This document shows, in pieces, positions 46,081 through 58,100 of a stretch of 64,000 nucleotides of DNA. The stretch's first letter is position 1. The number at the start of each line of letters is the position of its first letter. The DNA is taken from NCBI GenBank assembly GCA_905221605.1, contig CAJNDS010002789.1:1-64000 (forward strand). Direction: 5' to 3'. This DNA comes from Symbiodinium natans (Eukaryota; Sar; Dinophyceae; Suessiales; Symbiodiniaceae). The position numbers were made by a program, and so were the translations under genes. Below the pieces are notes generated by a model. It was not told the DNA's origin. It worked only from the letters and a program-made list of their open reading frames with translations, and did no database searches.

Positions 46081-49000
46081 GTCCCTCCGAATGCCCCTCC
46101 TATTTCAGCAAGCCGGCTGCAATAAAATCGCACGATCCAGCAGGGCACAGAAAGGACCATGTTCATGGTTTGTGACAGCATGCCTCGAGCCGGGCTTACG
46201 ACAGCCTGCAATTCCTGACCTCATCATTGGCCGGAGCACAGGCAAGGGCTCAATTTCTTCCAACCGCAGAGCAGCGCCAATCCCTCAGAGTAGCGGCTTA
46301 GCGCATACCACAACTTGCTCGCGAGGCTGTCACTGTGCCGTCAGGGAATCCTGCAGCCGAAGTAGCAACAGAACAGAGTTGGGATAGCGGACAGTTGCTT
46401 GGCTCCCGCTCTCACTCAACGCCTCTCATTGTCCTCCACACAGCTCCCTAATTCTAGGCTGGGAAGTGCTGCACTGACTTGCCTCAATACTCAGCAGGCA
46501 CAGTACATGGACATGCGTTCCAGAATAATCCGCAAGCCGGAGCACACAGGACAAATGCAGCTGCGTCACACATTGCGCAGCGCACAAGTCGCGCCTGCGA
46601 GGCTCTGAATGCACCTGCGCGCTTGTTCACCATAATTTCCTAAGTGCGGCTTGCCCGGGCCAGATGGTTCAATTTCGTGAAGTCTAAGAGGAAAACTGTG
46701 AATGCTCTCTTGCCTTTCGTGGGGGTTCTATGGGTTCTTTTCCCTTTCATGATCGACCTGGACCCTCTTGCCCGTGCGATCGCTCACCATACTCTCACAT
46801 CGTCACACATGCATTCTCAATAGGCCAACCACATACGACAGGGCAGCATGTGCAGTAAAGAGAGCCAACAGTCAGCGCATGTCGCAACAACCAGACAATC
46901 TTGCACACTCTCACCTGGGGCAGCCGACATGCAGCCGCAAGCTGCTTGGCAAGCCAGCCGTGCTGCGTGATGGGGCATGTCAGAGTGACCACCTCGCCGT
47001 CCTGGCTGAGACCTTGCAGCAAAAAACAAGAGCACCGAAAGCACTGCTCTGCCGTCATTCTGACATCATCGTTACATCAGTCTTTGACGATCATGGTGCA
47101 CCAAGACATCGTAGGCGCGCAGAAGCTTTTGTGGCCCCGAGATGCGCAAATCACATTTGCGCAGAGTTCCCAACTGAACTTGAATTTGTCCTTCAGACTT
47201 TTCCTGAATGCATGTTCCCTGCTGTGCGGCACAAGCCGTGCAATGCTGTAAGGGCTGTACGAGTATATGGCTGTAAGAGCATGCGTGAACGCCCGCGCCT
47301 GTAGTTCCTCCTGAACCGTGATCTGAGGCTCGCGCAGACGAGCTGAGATATGTCAGCGCCTGGCCATTGTGGATGTTCTTGAGGGTCATCGCCTCCGGCC
47401 CACTTCAGCTAATGCATGCAAGCCCAACCCCATTGCCTGTCAACTATAAACATCAAAGGCTCGAGATGACATTGTGACATCATTGCTTCTTGCCTCTTCA
47501 TCTGCAGGGAAGGAAACAGAAGTTCGGGTGTGACGAGCTGCGTGTCGAGTTCAGCGCTGTCGGACCTCAGCCAACAAGCAGTGCCCCCCTCATCGCAGGC
47601 AAGTCAGGTCAGCCGAGACAGCCCACGGACTTCGTTCAGATAGCTCAGGCCCGGACTGTGAAAAGCCGTGTCCAACTACTTGACCAGTGCAAAACACGAC
47701 GAGCTGCCACACATCTCTGTAGAAGTGAGCTTGTTGCGCGGCCGGCTGGCCAAGAATTCCCGCTCCGCACAGGCCAGTCTGGCCAGCCTGCCCTTCAGCC
47801 TCGCCGTGCGTAAGAAGCACTGCAGGCGCTGCAGGCTGGCCGGAGGAAGGCCGGAAGCTCGGGAACAGCTACTGAGGGAACCACATGTAGACGGACGCAT
47901 GCGCCGGTTTGGGAGGAAGAAACCTCTGTGAAGGGTGGAGGCAGCGACTCAAGGCAAGGTCATGTCAAGGTCCAGTCTTCCATGGCAGTGCACCAGCTAA
48001 AGGAAAGTCGGCAAACGACATGTGGATTCGCTTCATGCCCACGCGGTCTACTCTTCTAGGCCTTCCGCCCGGAGGTGAACTCAGCTCAGCGACAGCAGTG
48101 TGTAAGAGCAACTCTGCCACTTGGTGACGAAGTCAAGACAAACGCTGACGTGGAGCAACGACAGCGGGGAGCCGGCTTATCACAAAACAGCCCCTCAATC
48201 TCACGATCTCAGCCGAGACCCGCTAGGATGAGTCAGCTGCCAGGTCAAGTGGCCCCCCGCAAAGACATGTGGTCAACATGCTTGAAACCTGCGCAGGCTG
48301 ACTGATCCTGACCGGCATGGTCTCCGCCATGGTGTGGTTGGCTCTATAGGTGCCTCAAAGGGGCTTCTTCTTCGGTGCCTGGCACACCGTCATCCGACTT
48401 TGGCGGACTCCGACAGCAAGGTTGCAAGCAAGCTCTGTGAAAGTTGGTTCAGCCAAGGCTTCAAGACGACGTTTAGACACATGTGGACAGTAGCCCGTGA
48501 TGTTGAAGGCAGTGCGACGGTCCGTTAGGAGCGAATTCAGCTGGACATCCACACTGGAATCGATCGCATGGACTCACACTTGCGCTGTGGGGTAAGCGCG
48601 GGAGAAAGCGGCTGGCAAAGTGCAAATTGCTAATCTCCAGAGGCCCCCTGTCTTTCAAAAGTGGGTACTACGGTAACCTATTTTCTGGGGGCCCAGCGCA
48701 GCACCTACAACGGCGGAGTCGCTCTGAATAAGAACCCCGCGCAAGCACCGAGGACAAGCACAACCCACCGCTTGTTCATGGGCTTGCTGATGTGCCCCTG
48801 GATGTGCCCCCTCGGCCCGTGCGCAGCAGCTCGAACCACGGAATGTCTTGATCCTGGACGACTGCGGTCCAGCCACACCGCGACTGGCTGGAAGGAGCGA
48901 AGCCGCGAAATCTATCGCAGATTGCTGAGCGGCGCCATTGACAAACACTGCACAACACTTGTTGCCGCAACTCCCGATCCATCCTCAAGAGCTATAGCTC

Positions 49001-49916
49001 TGTAGCTTGCCCGGCTCGAAGCAAAAGCACGGTCAGAATGATGTATGTTTGGCAACCTACATGCATCATGGTGCTTCTGCCAAGGAATGGGCGAGAAGGA
49101 TGAAAGAACTTCCCCTTTCGGGGCCTTTCAGAACCGACTTGGATTCTGTCAGCTCTCAGGCCGTGACGCGTTCATAAGACAGCAGCGTAGCTAGTCGAGC
49201 CTGGCCAGTGGGTTCCAGGTCTTTCTGCACAGGCACGGGCAGCCATCCAAGCGCTGCAGCTGCAAGGCCAAGATGCCCAAGCAAACCGCAGCAAACCCGT
49301 GTCACTGCTGGGAAAGAACGGCACTACACTGCAGCTGCACTGACTACACTGCTCTAAGTCTCAGCCGGCTCATACGCTTCCTGCGGCACTTCTCTACGGT
49401 GAAGAAAGGCACCAATGCCGGGCTTCGGAAGCTGCGCGCCGTGGCCGCTTTTTCAAACGTCGGCTGCTAAAGGGCGCCGTTTCCGAGGGTCTTCGGAGAT
49501 CTGTCTTCTTCAGCGCCTCACCGCGTGAATGTGCAGATGAGGCTTCGCACAGCTCTGTTTTGCTACGCTGCATCCCACATCATCCCGCCATCTGCACCGA
49601 CACCAAGAGGGCAAGGAAAAGATGCCCTGCCTGGGCAAAGGTTGTGGCAAGCCCACACGTAGCATCCCTGGAGTCAGCAACGCTTCGCAAAATGCCCATT
49701 GGCATCTCTCACCCGCCACACCTCGCCGCTGTCTTTAAGTGTCGCGTCGTAAGTCTAAGCAGCCATATCAAGCAAGGCCACGCACGCAAGAGGTTTGATG
49801 GACACATCTTCAGAAGCGGCTATGGCACGCCAAAAGTCGCACGCTGGTTCTCTACTTGTGGGCCTATAACAGCAGCGAATGGCTCGTGGAGGGAGCTTCG
49901 TCGGCAAGTGATGCAA

Positions 49917-49990
49917 GCTTAGCTGGCTTAGCTGGCTTAGCTGGCTTAGCTGGCTTAGCTGGCTTAGCTGGCGCTGCTGGCTTAGCTGGC
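49917..49990 (+). repeat. GGCTTAGCT 9-bp array, long allele in copy 2
   Basis: Six clean units followed by two GGCGCTGCT-interrupted ones. The 9-bp period keeps any reading frame. On the minus strand it reads Ser-Gln-Leu repeats. Confidence 0.85.
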
Positions 49991-50953
49991 GCTGCTCACG
50001 CCGCCTCACTCGCAGAAACTCCTGGGATCTAAAGCGCATCATCTGACCAATCTCTCCTCGCCTCCCGGCAGCTGCCTCACAGCTTCACCTTGCCATCTTC
50101 AAGGCAAAGCCAGGCAGTTCCCAGCGGCGTGCGATGATCAATCCCGCCTTGCGGCCTGCCCTACTTCCGATCTCCACAATGGGCCCCGAAGGCAGCTTGG
50201 CGCACCTGCCACAAATTGTGCCATTGAGCTTTTGCGCAGGACTCTGCAAAATCGCAATCCTGACAAATGGGGGAGTGGGGTGGCAGAAGCCAGGTTTTGA
50301 GGGCTGGCATTTGCCAGCGAGTGATGGTGAGGAGCATTGGGAAGAACTGCTTCGCACGCGGGTGTGCAAGTAGCCGCTTAAACTTAGCTGCTCGGATAAG
50401 CGAGCTAGCCGCTGTCGATCAAACTTCGAACCTTTGCACTTTGACCTCACACAGGCTCTCCCTCGCAGAAGGGGAAATGGGGCCTGAGGCTGCTCGGTGC
50501 TGCGAAACGGCTTTAGTTCGGCCCCTGGTCCTGGCTGCGGGCACCCGAGCCAGCGAAGCCGGCAGCTTGAGATGAGCTGCTCGACGTGCATTGCCGAGGC
50601 ATGCATTGCTGAGGCACTGCCTTCCATGCGAAAACCAGTAAACTAAGGGACTGCGCAGAAGCGCCACATCATCGAGACCTTGACCTGGTCTGACATCCCC
50701 GAGTCGACCTTCGATGCCTCAACGACGCACGGTCGGATGGAAAGCAGGACTGTGAGGGCCGGACGGCAGCCGAGTCAGGAAATGCTCGTCGCTGTACCAG
50801 CGTTGCTCCGGGAGGCATGCGGCACTTGAGCCATGTCTCGTGCGATGCCCATGTGGCGACGCCAATGAGGACGGCCTGTGGACAAACCACTCGATGGCCA
50901 GTTCATTGTGCAAGGCAGGCGCTTCCTGAACAAGCTGGTGCTCTCAGATACCA

Positions 50954-51535
50954 TCCCATCTCTCTCCGTTGACAACTTGCTATTAGCCACCGTCGGTCCG
51001 GGCGAGCTGGAGTCGCGTGGCGGAACCACAGCCTACAGGAACTGCCACTCAAACCATTGCTGGAATGGCGCAGTGCTTGCCTGCTGGCAAGCACACAAAT
51101 ATGTCTGGCACAAACACCTTCCCCTTGCAGCAAAATCACGGCCCTGATGGGCGAGCCGGCTGCACGAGCTCCTGAGGGTCTGTGAAGCGGGTCTGGAGGC
51201 ATGCAGCAGTCTCTTGGGCCAGCCAGCATCGCTAGGCACGGCAGTCCCATCTCTCTCCGTTGACAACTTGTGACTAGCCACCATCAGTTAGGGAGAGCTG
51301 GAGTCGCGTGGCGGAACCACGAACAACCCGGCACCCTCCCTAACACCATCGCAGGAACGGTGCAAGGCTTGCATGTTTTGCCGGGCGCCACGCGCTGTTT
51401 CTAACCCAATCAGCTTCCGCTTGCAGCAGGTCATCCCATGCTCCCTCAGGAACAGGGCAACCCAGCTTCGCAAGCCCCTGCAGGCAATGACGTGCACTCA
51501 TGTGCAGTCGGGCCGTCCCTCGCCTCTTGTTGGTG
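50954..51535 (+). repeat. 291-bp local tandem duplication unique to copy 2
   Basis: TCCCATCTCTCTCCGTTGAC and the following 60 bases to GGCGGAACCAC occur at 50954 and again near 51245. The offset to copy 1 jumps from 15843 to 16134, that is by 291. The inserted part (51029-51245) has its own LLACWQAHKYVWHKHLPL-like frame resembling the neighbouring FCRAP...FRLQQ segment, so it is an older, diverged duplicate. Confidence 0.75.
51414..51500 (-). pseudogene. Exon C counterpart in copy 2, donor lost and upstream stop
   Basis: The frame RGLRSWVALFLREHGMTCC followed by KRK is kept, but the base after the exon has changed so that GGAAG|GT is GGAAG|CT, and a TGA replaces a Glu codon a few codons upstream (TGCACATGA versus TGCACAGAA). 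Either this exon is no longer used or its borders differ. Confidence 0.4.
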
Positions 51536-51538
51536 ACA

Positions 51539-51683
51539 ATTGGTCTCGCCCATTCCCGACGTGTCGATGACAGGCATGTCGTCCATTATGTCCTCGAGCG
51601 GTGGCAGCCTAGGCTGGTACATCCGAGGATTTGACCGCATCGGCTTCTGGCGCACGTTGGAACTTCCTGCATCTACCGGGCGC
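51539..51683 (-). CDS. Exon candidate B of the duplicated gene, copy 2
   Basis: Counterpart of 35405-35558 with the acceptor kept (GGCAG|G) and a three-codon in-frame deletion (VDAGSS in place of VDAVDPGSS). The MYQPRLPPLED and DDMPVIDTSGMGE parts are unchanged. Confidence 0.4.
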
Positions 51684-51999
51684 CTGCCGAGCCCGACATC
51701 GCATCTTTGCCGCTTGATGCCACTAATTCACGGAATTCTGGCCTTCATGCGCACTTGATATCGCAGGTCTATTGTGGGGCCAAGAACGGTCACCAAACCT
51801 TGGTGATGTTGAGTGGCCGTGGATGGGAATGCAACACAAGCTTGATCACAGTCTGGCCTGCTCCTCGGGAAGCAGTGCAGCCAGGGCTGTGCTGGCTCCC
51901 AGGCTCACGAATCGTGCGATGCACCGGCACCGGTGGTGGTGGTCGCCGTGCTGCGCTCTGGAGCTTCGCCGTGCAGTCAGCAGCGTACTCCTCGCAAAC

Positions 52000-52128
52000 C
52001 TGTGCCAAAGCTGCCACGAGCCATAGAATGCCATCACCTTCTGATGCAGCAAGCTCATCTTCTGGTGGCTCGATCCACAAGTGAGTTCTCGGTGCCAACT
52101 CCATCACCGCATCGTCTCGGTCCTTCGC
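52000..52128 (-). CDS. Exon candidate A of the duplicated gene, copy 2
   Basis: Identical in predicted protein to 35875-36003, with the same CACCAG|GCG acceptor and GCACAG|GTTTGC donor. Differences start two codons past the donor. Confidence 0.45.
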
Positions 52129-55100
52129 CTGGTGAAGCCCCGACCCTCCGAGGGCTTTGACATGCAGGCCTCGCGGTGCGGCTGGCGGTGCCGCGTGCAG
52201 CGCGCTGCTCCGAGCGCAAGGGGAAGACCCCCGCTCTGCTGCCGCACCCAGCCAGCCCACCCAATGCCCCGCAACGCCTCACTGACATCTACATTTTCTA
52301 TATGCTGTCTAGTACTTCCAGAGATTCTAGAGACCGCGAGCGAGCATCGCCACCGCAGTCAAGCCCAGTCTCGGAAGCCTTATGGCCTCTGGACCACCCT
52401 TCTCACAACGTCCCCCTCTGTAAAACTTGAGCTTTAGCCACCAAGCCCGCAAGCGGGAGGAGAGTAGCTATGGAAGCCTGGCTTCAAATCTGTACACACC
52501 TTGAGTTGCACCTTTTTCACGGCGCTTTAAAGGCAAAAGTGTGTTAGATGATGCTTGCAATCATGTCAAACAGTTTGGGTTCGGTGCGCAGGCCTGTAGA
52601 CATGCCTCACCACAACATGCTCTCAACATGCCGGCTTCTTCACGATCACCTTGACCCGCCTGCTGGCGGCAGGCACACTCAGCCACGTCGCATCAAACAT
52701 GGGCAAGCCTTCAAGCAAGATGGCCACGGGGTTTGCTTCCGAGGCAGCTCCTGTGCAAAATTGGAGTTCCTTTCTCGCAGATCGGACGAACCAGGTGAGG
52801 CGTTGCCTTCAGTCTGAGTCTGGGCAAGAAGCCGCCAGCGCGACGGGCATGCTGCAGGCGCAAATGCCACACAACATCAAGAGCACAGCAAGCGGGCCAA
52901 ATCAGGAGCTCGGAGCAGCATCTCAACACCATCCCGAGTGTCGCGCAAATGCTGCCTGCGAGCCCGCAGCGAAACTAGTAGTCACGGACGGAAGGCACGA
53001 AGGCGGCTTTTTTCCGATTAAGTACTGCAAGTGCTTTGTTCAGCAGGATGAAACCAAGGCAAGCAAAATGACTTGAACTGAGACTGCTGTTCCATGCCTC
53101 CGACGACAAGCTCTCCACGAATCCATCTATAAGCAAAGCTGACTCGGTGCTCTGTCGCAGACAGCACGGGCAGCCTGTGCTCCTGGCAAGTGCAGCTGCT
53201 CGTCTGTGCCACGTGTGCTAGGAGAGCGCTGGCAAAATGATGAGGCAACCGCCGCCGCTACACTCAAGTGCACAAGCATCCGCCCTTATTCTCGGGGCTT
53301 GCTTTCGAAGCTGTATGAGAAGAAAGAAAGAAGCGGATGAGGGGCCATCAAACGAGCACATGTCGAAGCCCTCTCACGACACGACAATCCAGGTGGCTGC
53401 AACTTACTTGAGCTGACAGTGCTTGCAGTCTGCCCAAACTGCACGTACTTCCAGTGCTGGGCGGGTGCCAGCGCTGCAAGCGCCGCCTGCGCTGGCATGT
53501 GAACTTGAAGAGCCTCAGGAAGGCGAAGTCGAAAAAGCGTGTCTGCCACATAGGCGCCGAGAACCGCGCAATGCCCTTCCAACCAGGACTGTGCAACCCG
53601 TGCACTCGGACGCATACAAGCGACGCCAAAAGCAATGCAACCCAAGCAACACATAGGGCTGGGCGCTGCGAGAGGGCCACGAATCGCGTCTCAACTGGGC
53701 CCAGATGGCTGAAACTTGGCTTTTTTGGTGCCCATCAGCGGATCAGCGGCCTCGCTTCAACTTCAGTTCACACCTGTGTCCAAGACGGCATCTCACCTGC
53801 AGAATTGCCAGCCGGAGGTAGCAAGATGGCACTAGCTCTCCTGCTAGCTACGCTGCATAGTTCTCAATATTACTATCCTGATGTCCTGATGAGGGAAGGC
53901 CTATGTCCGTGCTTTAGGCCTTTAGGGTCTGCCTTCAGGATGCCCGTTAAGGCTGCACAAAGCACATGGACACAACTGCTGCACCGGGGAGTGCCATGCA
54001 AAGGGCGAACGCGTAAGCGCAATGTCGGCTAGACCACGCGCAAAGCCTTCTAAGCAACAATTCTTGGTGGCCGACAAACAACAATTTCTCTGTAAGTCTG
54101 TGATTGCACGGCTTGTCTGGCAATTTTAAACTTTGCGAATCGAAATCTAAACGTGGCCATGCCAGGAAATGCTCGTACTTGAGCAATGCCGAGCGACAGG
54201 TGGAGCAAAGACATGGGGAAGGGACATCGGCATGCATGTCTTAGGATTCTTCCAGTGTGACGGAAAACCAGCCGCAGCCTCTTAGGACGTTGGGCAGGTT
54301 TGCCCCTGCTTGGGGTAGCGAAGCTGCTCAAAAGAATGCCTGGCGCCGCATGGGTGGTGTCTCAACACGTGTGAGGTGGCCGAGGCTCAACCAGCTGCCA
54401 GAGGAACGGGCCCCAGCAACACCCGACAGCTGCGACGTAGGGATGGGTGATGCGTCAGAGGAGGGGTTGGCTTGCGCTTGGGGGCCAAGAAAGGATGGAA
54501 CGAGCCAAGGCACTTGGCGTGGACGGAAAGGCATGCAATCTTGGGCTGGCTACTAGCAGCAGCCAGTGCGCAAGTTCTCGTCACAGCTCCTCGCACAACC
54601 AGGAATTGAGCTGCCAAGCACTATACCCAAACCATTCCTAACTCCTAAGTCATGGCCGGCTTCGCCTTGCACGTGCACCGCTGCAAATCTTCAGGCCCTC
54701 TTCTGCCCTGCTGGCAAAATTTGGTAGCCTGTCTGCACCTTCCCTCAATTTCCTCAATGGGGCCGCAGTCAAGCCAGCGCAAGTAAAGGAGCGGAAAGCC
54801 AACTTTACCTCCCTGTCCATGATCAGCCTATATGTAGATACAATGTAGCTGCCTGGTAGAACCTCCAAGTCTTTCGGCAAGCCTTGGCCGACATTCAACG
54901 GCAGTTCTTTGAGGCGGGAACGGCCCTAGCATGGTCTGCAAATAGCAATTAAAGTTAATTAACGATGGTCTGCATTGGTCTCCGCATTCGTGGGTCGGCT
55001 TGGGCAGCTTCGAGCTTCGCATTTCAACGAAGCCCTCGCCTTACCACTTCTTGTTCCATGTCTTCTGGGTTCGCTTCCGGGACTCGTGGGGACGTGTGGT

Positions 55101-58100
55101 GGAGACAGAGCATGGAAGGCACCGGAGGAAGGATGTGTTCATAGAAGTGCTCATGAGGCGTGAGCATTGTCTGAATTCACCCATGCCGTGCCGAGTGAAA
55201 GCAAACCAGCCGCATGAAGAAAGTTGGAGAATGGCATGTGCCCGGCCCCACATCGCTGCCTTGCCATGTGCATGCATTGAGTTGCTGGATGGATTCGACT
55301 TTGTTGGGCAGGGCGCCGTGCAGCTTGGATGGCTGACTGGCTTTGTGGCAATCCCCAGTGCAAATGCAAGCCTCACTGAAAACGGTTGGTGGGGCCCCAG
55401 TCTGCAAAGGCTACGGCTATGTCGAGAAAGGCGCGTAGGCTTTCTTACCCGCAGCCGTAGATTGCTCAAGTTTCTCCAGCTTACCTGCCTGCTATGACCG
55501 CGGCCGAGGGAAGAGGCCTGCCTGAGCTGCTTTTGCTGGAGGCATCTCTTATGTCTCTCCATTCCCGTCGATGCATGGCAATGGCAAGTCACCGCCGTAA
55601 GCGCTGACCGATGCACTGGAGCGAGTGGGATGCCCCCGACACCCCTTCCCCCCTCTCTGGCTGTTGCCCGTCTCAACCGGGGACGGAGAACCCGGCAGCG
55701 TTTGAGCGGGCATGTCAGACGCAAAAATCTCTTGTCACGCTCCTTCCTTGAACCGGACCATCTGCAAAAGCCCCGGACAGCCACAGCACCCCGACTGACT
55801 ATGGCTTGAGTGTGCACTGGCTTGCACACGAAAGGCCGCCAGGTCGTACTGGCAGTCGGCAAGCTCGGCATGTAGACGACGGGCTCACGCAGCAGTGGGC
55901 AGGCCAAGACTGGAATAAACATTCATCGATGCTCACAAGGCCTTCGCAATGTCCACAACTGAGACAGGACAAATCATGCTAGGTCATGCTTGCCTCTCTC
56001 CTTCTCTGAAAGCTGTTCTCTTTTGCCTTGATCCCGTCGTGGCTCTTGAGGGAACCCGTCGCTTCTCGCTGTTGCGATTTGGGACCATTCTACTGCAAAA
56101 TCGCTGGCCAGTCGTAGGAAGCATCTTCACATCCGAAGGCTGCATCCCGGCACAATGGCAACCTCGAAGCAGCCACAGCTTTGAAAGTCCGGACCGGATT
56201 TCCGGTGAGTTAAGCTCAGGCGGAAGAAGAACACAAAGCAGCCCCTCCCAGTGGTAGACCGATCTATGCAAATGGAGCTAACGGTCAAGCCCATAATAGG
56301 TGCTTCTTCCCTTCTTTCTGCTTTGCGGGCACCTTTGCGGCCGTGCACTTGAAGTGCTGCTGCAAACGAGGGGCTCTCTCCTGACACTCGACGGCTGATC
56401 ACCTGGAACATGTGCTGGTGCTTACGCTGACACGGCCGCTGATGAGCCGCAGCAGGCCGCATCAAGATCGCAACTTGCGCAATTCGTGCATCCGGAGATG
56501 ACAATGTCAGGATGGCACATGCAAAGAGCAAGGCTTTCAGCGACGCTGCGCTCCTGTTCTGCAACATCGTGTCGAGACAAGGCCTTGCCCTTACAGACTG
56601 CCGTGAGAGCCAACATCACGGCCTACGCAGGGAAGCCGTGCTCAAGCCACCGTGCACTGTGGCGGCTGATGCGCAGCGACACCCCATAAATGTGTGGCAT
56701 TGAGCCTTGACTACGACATGCAGCTGCTGAGCACTGGCCGTTATGACCACTGCAGCACATTTATCATTGCTGCAGTGCCTTCGCTGGGTCGGTCAGTTTT
56801 CGTGACTAACCAACCTGGCTTGATGCAATTCCGCGGTGTCTCGGAAAGGGTATCAGGATGAGATTGCCACACACTTCGCGATCGTCCGACTTACAGACAC
56901 GCATTTTGAAACCCAGACGAGACCACGCAACATTGGCCGCGCTGAAAACATCTTGGCAGCTGCAGCGGGCACACGAGACCAATATCGGAGCAGGCCGCTG
57001 AAACACTGCCACAAACACAAGCAGGTGGATTGGCAAATTCGTGGCTACTGTTGTGCGTGCCTGAAAGGCTCAGGTCCTCCTTACTTTTGTTGTGCTCACC
57101 GTGCTGGTTGCAAGTTAAACCTGGTGCTTCAGCCTGATTCAACCATTCTCATGTAAGAGGTCGGCCGACCAGACTGAAGCTGAAGGTCTGCAAGGTGCGT
57201 AGTGGCTTCAGCAGCTCAGTTCTCCATGCGCCATGGCATTCACTATCATTCGCAGTGCTGCGGCCTAGCTGGCTGCACAAGAGCAGTGCCGCCCGTGCAA
57301 CGGCGCCGCGTACGTGAGGTGACAATGTGTAATTATGTTGAGACGGTGTGCCGTCTTGAGCTGCCAATTGCAGCGGCCACTGCCCGCAATGAGCAAACTA
57401 CCAATATTCCTGCTGATTGGCCGGTGCCCTGCCCCCCCAAGCCTGACTTTTGGCAACAACCGCAAGTCCACAGCAATGAAGGACCAGAAATGAGTCGGAA
57501 GTTAACACGTAGGCTGGATGCACTTGGCAAAGGCAAGTCAAGTGGGGTGGTTTTCCTATTGTTTTAGAAAGCAAACCCTGTAGGCTTTGACTACTCCCTG
57601 CTTCGCAGGTCCAGAGGCCCGCAGTCGGGGCCTCGGTCTGCTACACCGGTAGGAAGGAGCCAAGCACTCAGCTAGCAACTTTGCGCTACATCATGTCAGC
57701 CTTGATACTGTTGACTTTGGAAGTGCCGATGCTGACCGGCATATTGGCATACTGCGCCAGGTTCTGACATCGATTGTATCCACGACTTGGCTCTTGACTC
57801 TGCTTTCGTACATGACAGCTGTTGTTTCATGTGTGGCCGTCAGACATGCTCAAGGGAGGCGCCAAACTTCATCCAGCTGGCTTGGGCACAAATTCATCAA
57901 ATAGCCTGCCTCAAAATCCTCAAAGTCTCGGCCTGTCAGCCGCTGTCAGCCGGGCAGAAGAAACTTGAGCTTTGTGCGGAACCTTCCGGGGTACCCATGC
58001 TCTACAACCGTTTGTTGATGCCAGAGACAGCCCCTGGCACGTGGAGCTAGCGCACTTCGCTGCGAAGCAGGCCCTTTCATAAAGTCTCGCAGACTTTAAC

